Shown here piece by piece: positions 60,532 through 64,000 of a DNA stretch of 64,000 bases. The position numbers and the translations under genes were made by a program. The stretch lies in NCBI RefSeq assembly GCF_047948215.1, contig NC_134456.1, forward strand, positions 197,854,034 through 197,918,033, in the 5' to 3' direction. The notes below the pieces were generated by a model. The model was not told where the DNA came from. It worked only from the letters and a program-made list of their open reading frames with translations, and did not search any database. The DNA comes from Lycorma delicatula (lineage: Eukaryota > Arthropoda > Insecta > Hemiptera > Fulgoridae). Within the stretch, counting starts at the first letter, position 1; every line of letters begins with the position of its first letter.

Positions 60532-61579
60532 CTGTAAAATAAAAAACTCTTTAACAAAAGACAAATAAAAAAATGTACACACTAGAAGTAATAATAATAA
60601 TGAATCAGTAAAAGAAAAGGACAGAACAGTAATATCTTAAACTAATATAAAAAATAAGTTATTAACTATTAACGAAATTGTAGTAACCAAACTTAAGTGC
60701 AACAAACTTAACCAAATTTAAGGGTAAGTTTTAAAAAACTCTGGTAAGTTAATCTCTGGAGACCATTTCTTTTTGCAGTAATGATTACATCTAATGGGTC
60801 AAAGCTGCCATTTAAATGCTACTTCATGATCTGGACAAAGTATTGAACATTCAATACAATTACAACCATATAAAGCACTATCAGAGAAAACAAGTTGAGA
60901 AAAAAGAATTTTGGAAAAATATATAGAAATACAAACACTTTATTGGTTAGCATATTACCTGCTAGATCAAACTGGCTGGTCTTGGGTTATTATGATATGT
61001 TTGGTATTCTTTTAACTCATCTTCATATTTAAAACACATGCAAAGGCAAGTCTGAGAGAAATATAAAAAAATTTTAAAAAATCCATCTTGTAATAATCAC
61101 CAGTTTCAGAAAAGTCACAATTCTGCATTGTGACTTTTCTAGTTAGATCAGAGATAACAGTAGGACATACTAATTCAGTCAATACAGAATTAACTTTATG
61201 GTAAATAAGAGTTTGAGGTAACAAATCATTAAATTGGTTAGGAAATAATGAAGAATGACATTTTTAGAATAAAGAAATAGCATTTAAATTAACCATGAAA
61301 ATTCATGAAAAAAAATTATATATGTAAATATAATGTGAAGAATGTATTACATAAATATTCTTCTGAGGGTTTCTTCACAACAATTCATGCTCCTTTCCTC
61401 TTATCTCATCTTATTTAAATAAATGTGTACTTCTGAAAACCACCCAATAAATACCCAAATCTGGAAGCAATTGCCGCCCATGAAACATCCTGGGCAATCA
61501 CACCAACTGTCCCCTGGATCTAGGACTTTAAAATTAGGTTAAATTGAATACGTTTTAAAATCAAAATTATATCATCCAT
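60532..61579. other. Upstream RPA2 intron, no feature seen
   Basis: AT-rich. The missing first RPA2 exon was looked for here (a Met followed by about 10-25 residues and a phase-1 donor) and not found. An inverted repeat is formed by CAGAAAAGTCACAATTC... near 61107 and GTGACTTTTCTAG near 61130. Confidence 0.4.
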
Positions 61580-61590
61580 AAAATCTTTCC
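61580..61590 (+). repeat. Target duplication of short RTE copy, left
   Basis: AAAATCTTTCC is repeated at 62004-62014, though the leading A residues merge with the poly(A). Confidence 0.8.
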
Positions 61591-62003
61591 TGTATGTTTG
61601 GAGTGTCGCTTTATATGGAAGTGAAACTTGGACAATCGGAGTATCTGAGAAGAAAAGATTAGAAGCTTTTGAAATGTGGTGCTATAGGAGAATGTTAAAA
61701 ATCAGATGGGTGGATAAAGTGACAAATGAAGAGGTATTGCGGCAAATAGATGAAGAAAGTAGCATTTGGAAAAATATAGTTAAAAGAAGCTTTTATAGTC
61801 TAAAGCTATATAGTCGCTTTAATATTGGAAGGACAGGTAGAAGGGAAAAATTGTGTAGGCAGGCCACGTTTGGAGTATGTAAAACAAATTGTTAGGGATG
61901 TAGGATGTAGAGGGTATACTGAAATGAAACGACTAGCACTAGATAGGGAATCTTGGACAGCTGCATCAAACCAGTCAAATGACTGAAGACAAAAAAAAAA
62001 AAA
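61591..62003 (+). mobile_element. Severely 5'-truncated RTE-clade LINE copy
   Basis: About 410 bp of the RTE 3' end: VWSVALYGSETWTIGVSEKK, WCYRRMLKIRWVDKVTNEEV, then GRPRLEYVKQIVRDVG in another frame, ending ASNQSND and poly(A). It is nearly identical to 11195-11615 except that about 25 bp around 61785-61815 (CTTTTATAGTCTAAAGCTAT) replaces the 'RDRLIGHILRHPG' segment of the other copy. The target duplication is 10-11 bp. Confidence 0.92.
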
Positions 62004-62014
62004 AAAATCTTTCC

Positions 62015-62639
62015 ATCCAATTAAATTATAAATTCTATTCATTAAAATTACTTTTCCAACACTAACTGTTACGCCATCATTGACCATGTTGTTGACTTCT
62101 ATAATTATGATAGCAAAATTTAACACATTAAAATCTACATCCAAGGTAGGCCCACCAATAACTACTGCTTAGAGATAACCAAAGGAAACTGAAATTCACA
62201 TTATCATATGCTTTGGCTGACATTAATAATAAAGAATGCTAACTGGCACTCTGAATCAGAATCTTGTTTTAGGCAATTTAATATGTCAAGCCTTCATTCA
62301 GACTATGTATAGCCTTTGTGTTTAAATACTATGTAACTGTATTACATAGTTTGTATAGCACAAATGTCCTTCTTTAGTTTGCAGTAACCCATTAATGGTA
62401 GTAATGGTTTAACAATTTAAAAAAAGTAAAGGCTATTTGTATATTTCTAATACCAAAAATTTTACAAATTGATTCAGGATATCCATATTAAAGTTACTGT
62501 TTAAGTCTTTTAAGTACAATTTTAATATTAATGACCTTCCTTAGCCAAGCACAATGTATAGTAATTTATTAAGTTCAATAATTACAAGAAAATGATGTCC
62601 TAAAATTTGGCTACAGTAGGCTAAAAGGGGAATATTTGG
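62015..62639. other. Intron or flank sequence without recognisable features
   Basis: AT-rich. Nothing recognised. Confidence 0.4.
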
Positions 62640-62850
62640 AAGCTTTATCATAAAATATATTACATTTATAATAAAATATTTATTACATAAAATATGTAAT
62701 ACTCATAAAATGAGTATTACATTTTTACATGTAAGTATTACATTACAGTTTACACATAAAATAGTATTACATTATTCATGTAATGTCATTACATTACTCA
62801 TAAAAGAGTATTACATTATATTTACTCATAAAATATGTAATACATTTTTT
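62640..62850. repeat. AT-rich palindromic array built on GTAATACTCATAAAA units
   Basis: Units of ATTACAT, TACTCATAAAA and their complements recur irregularly. A perfect hairpin has arms ATGTAATACTCAT (62694-62706) and ATGAGTATTACAT (62710-62722) with a 3-nt loop. Similar partial arms follow at about 62780-62850. Confidence 0.75.
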
Positions 62851-63141
62851 AATAGCTATGCAAATCCAACTAGTCTTTTAGCTTTTTTTAATTCTTATAA
62901 TATAGCTTTTGTTAAAATTTTTCTTTTTATTTCTCTATTTTTGAAAATACAGAAATTTAAGTGTCAGATATCACACTACATAAAAAAACAAACTTTGGTC
63001 AATGACAAACACAGTTTGTGAAATAGTTGACACTTTGTTATAAGTTTGACAGTATTAAATATGACCATATCTGGACTTTGTGGAGCACAATACATATTTT
63101 TGTTTCTTTTTCTTACAACTTAACAGCCACTACGAGTAAGT

Positions 63142-63418
63142 AATGGTTCCCAAACTTTTCCAAGTAGCGGCACCATTTTTCAATTAAAACTTTTCCATGG
63201 GGTCCTACCCTAAGTAAAAGTATGACTACTTGTAAGTAAGAGATAAAAATAAATAAACTCGTGTATCTTCATTATTTTTTTACTTTATTAGCATTAAATT
63301 AATAATTATAAATGTCTTGATTCAATTAATTATGAAGCTTTTACAATATTTCACAGCACCCCTGTGAAGAGGCCACAGCTCCCTGGGGTGCCGCAGCGCA
63401 CAGTTTGGGAATCACTGA
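63142..63418. mobile_element. hAT-like non-autonomous element (MITE)
   Basis: The left end ATGGTTCCCAAACTTTTCC and the reverse complement of the right end, AGTGATTCCCAAACTGTGC, form terminal inverted repeats. The subterminal GGCACC and the right-hand CTGGGGTGCCGCAGCGCAC are typical of hAT MITEs found in many animals. The 8-bp target duplication is not clear. Confidence 0.65.
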
Positions 63419-64000
63419 CCTAGAGGATTCTAACAAGTATTTAAAGTTAAAGAAAATCTTTTCCACAATGCTGCAACCTATCCTTACATTACTCACTTCT
63501 GTCAGTACACAGCATAACAGATTTCTGACAGAATTATCAAAAGACATTAATAAACTTTAAAGACTATATGGTGTCTTTTCAAAAATAATTCATAATTTTA
63601 ATTACAAATAAATTCATGAACATCTAAATACATACAGCACATTTTTATAAATGTATTTTGAAAAATGTAGACTTAATTTTCTATGAAAAAAATCTTATTA
63701 CATTAACTCCATCAAAAAAGTTACACAAAATCCAACAATTTTATTATTTTTTTCCTAGAAATATTTTTCAAGGCATGACAGTGGAGTTATGCTACAGAAA
63801 CAAATGACAAATAAAATCATATAAATAGTCAGTGGCCAAAGCCTAATCAATAAAAATCTAGTAATAGCAAAATAACTCAGTAGTGATTTTTTTTTTATTT
63901 ACATTGAAAAGGGGTTTATAGTTTCATTAGTATTTTAAATTCTAGGGTTTTATTTTTAACTACAAAAACTGTAATATATATGGGGGCAATCACTAAGTGA
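63419..64000. other. AT-rich window end, no feature seen
   Basis: The open frame at 63341-63547 (minus) overlaps the MITE and looks spurious. No RPA2 first exon recognised. Confidence 0.4.

Noticed and set aside
1..64000. CRISPR arrays, bacterial operons, rRNA, viral insertions
   Set aside because: No regularly spaced repeats, ribosome-binding sites, rRNA-like sequence or viral-type genes were seen. Splice sites and TE content are animal-type.

Overview
This window is eukaryotic, very AT-rich and intron-dominated, and its transposon content points to an insect. The mix of RTE and R1-clade LINEs, mariner and other Tc1-like relics, BED-type hAT relics and tRNA-derived SINEs, plus two unnamed multicopy arthropod-type gene families, suggests a hemipteran or similar insect with a large genome. 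The order is an inference; nothing here fixes the species.

Only one host gene is supported. It is RPA2, the 32-kDa subunit of replication protein A, on the minus strand. Seven exons were assembled by eye (60467-60531, 27769-27861, 24177-24290, 20433-20624, 18060-18197, 14815-14894, 2299-2383). All junctions have GT..AG splice sites and the reading frame is continuous: 254 codons, then a stop. The first exon, with the initiator Met, was not found and lies above 60531, probably beyond the window. Less than 0.8 kb of coding sequence is spread over more than 58 kb. Introns run from about 2.2 to 32.6 kb.

The introns are filled with mobile-element debris. The last intron (2384-14814) holds a relic of an unnamed family (4740-5520), two near-identical RTE LINE copies in opposite orientation (6033-7554 minus, 9011-11620 plus with a 10-bp target-site duplication), SINEs and a mariner relic (12960-13566). 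The middle introns hold Tc1/mariner-type transposase relics (about 17 and 26.5 kb) and a SINE with its target duplication (18295-18596).

The 32.6-kb intron between the first two identified exons contains a LINE RT scrap, two adjacent SINEs sharing one target site, a BED-hAT relic, and a foldback repeat. It also contains a three-level nest at 33.5-39.2 kb: a SINE inside an R1-clade LINE inside a mariner. Further on are two copies of a second unnamed family (41.2-42.6 and 55.95-57.35 kb), a puzzling split repeat at 43.4-46.6 kb, a second R1-clade LINE (47.9-51.5 kb), a 1.17-kb foldback element (52.05-53.22 kb) and more hAT and Tc1-type relics. The right end carries a short RTE copy (61591-62003), an AT-rich palindromic array and a hAT-like MITE.

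No mobile element here looks intact. Every coding region other than RPA2 carries stops, frameshifts or truncations. No RNA genes, CRISPR arrays or bacterial-type signals were seen; tRNA-like segments are SINE heads.
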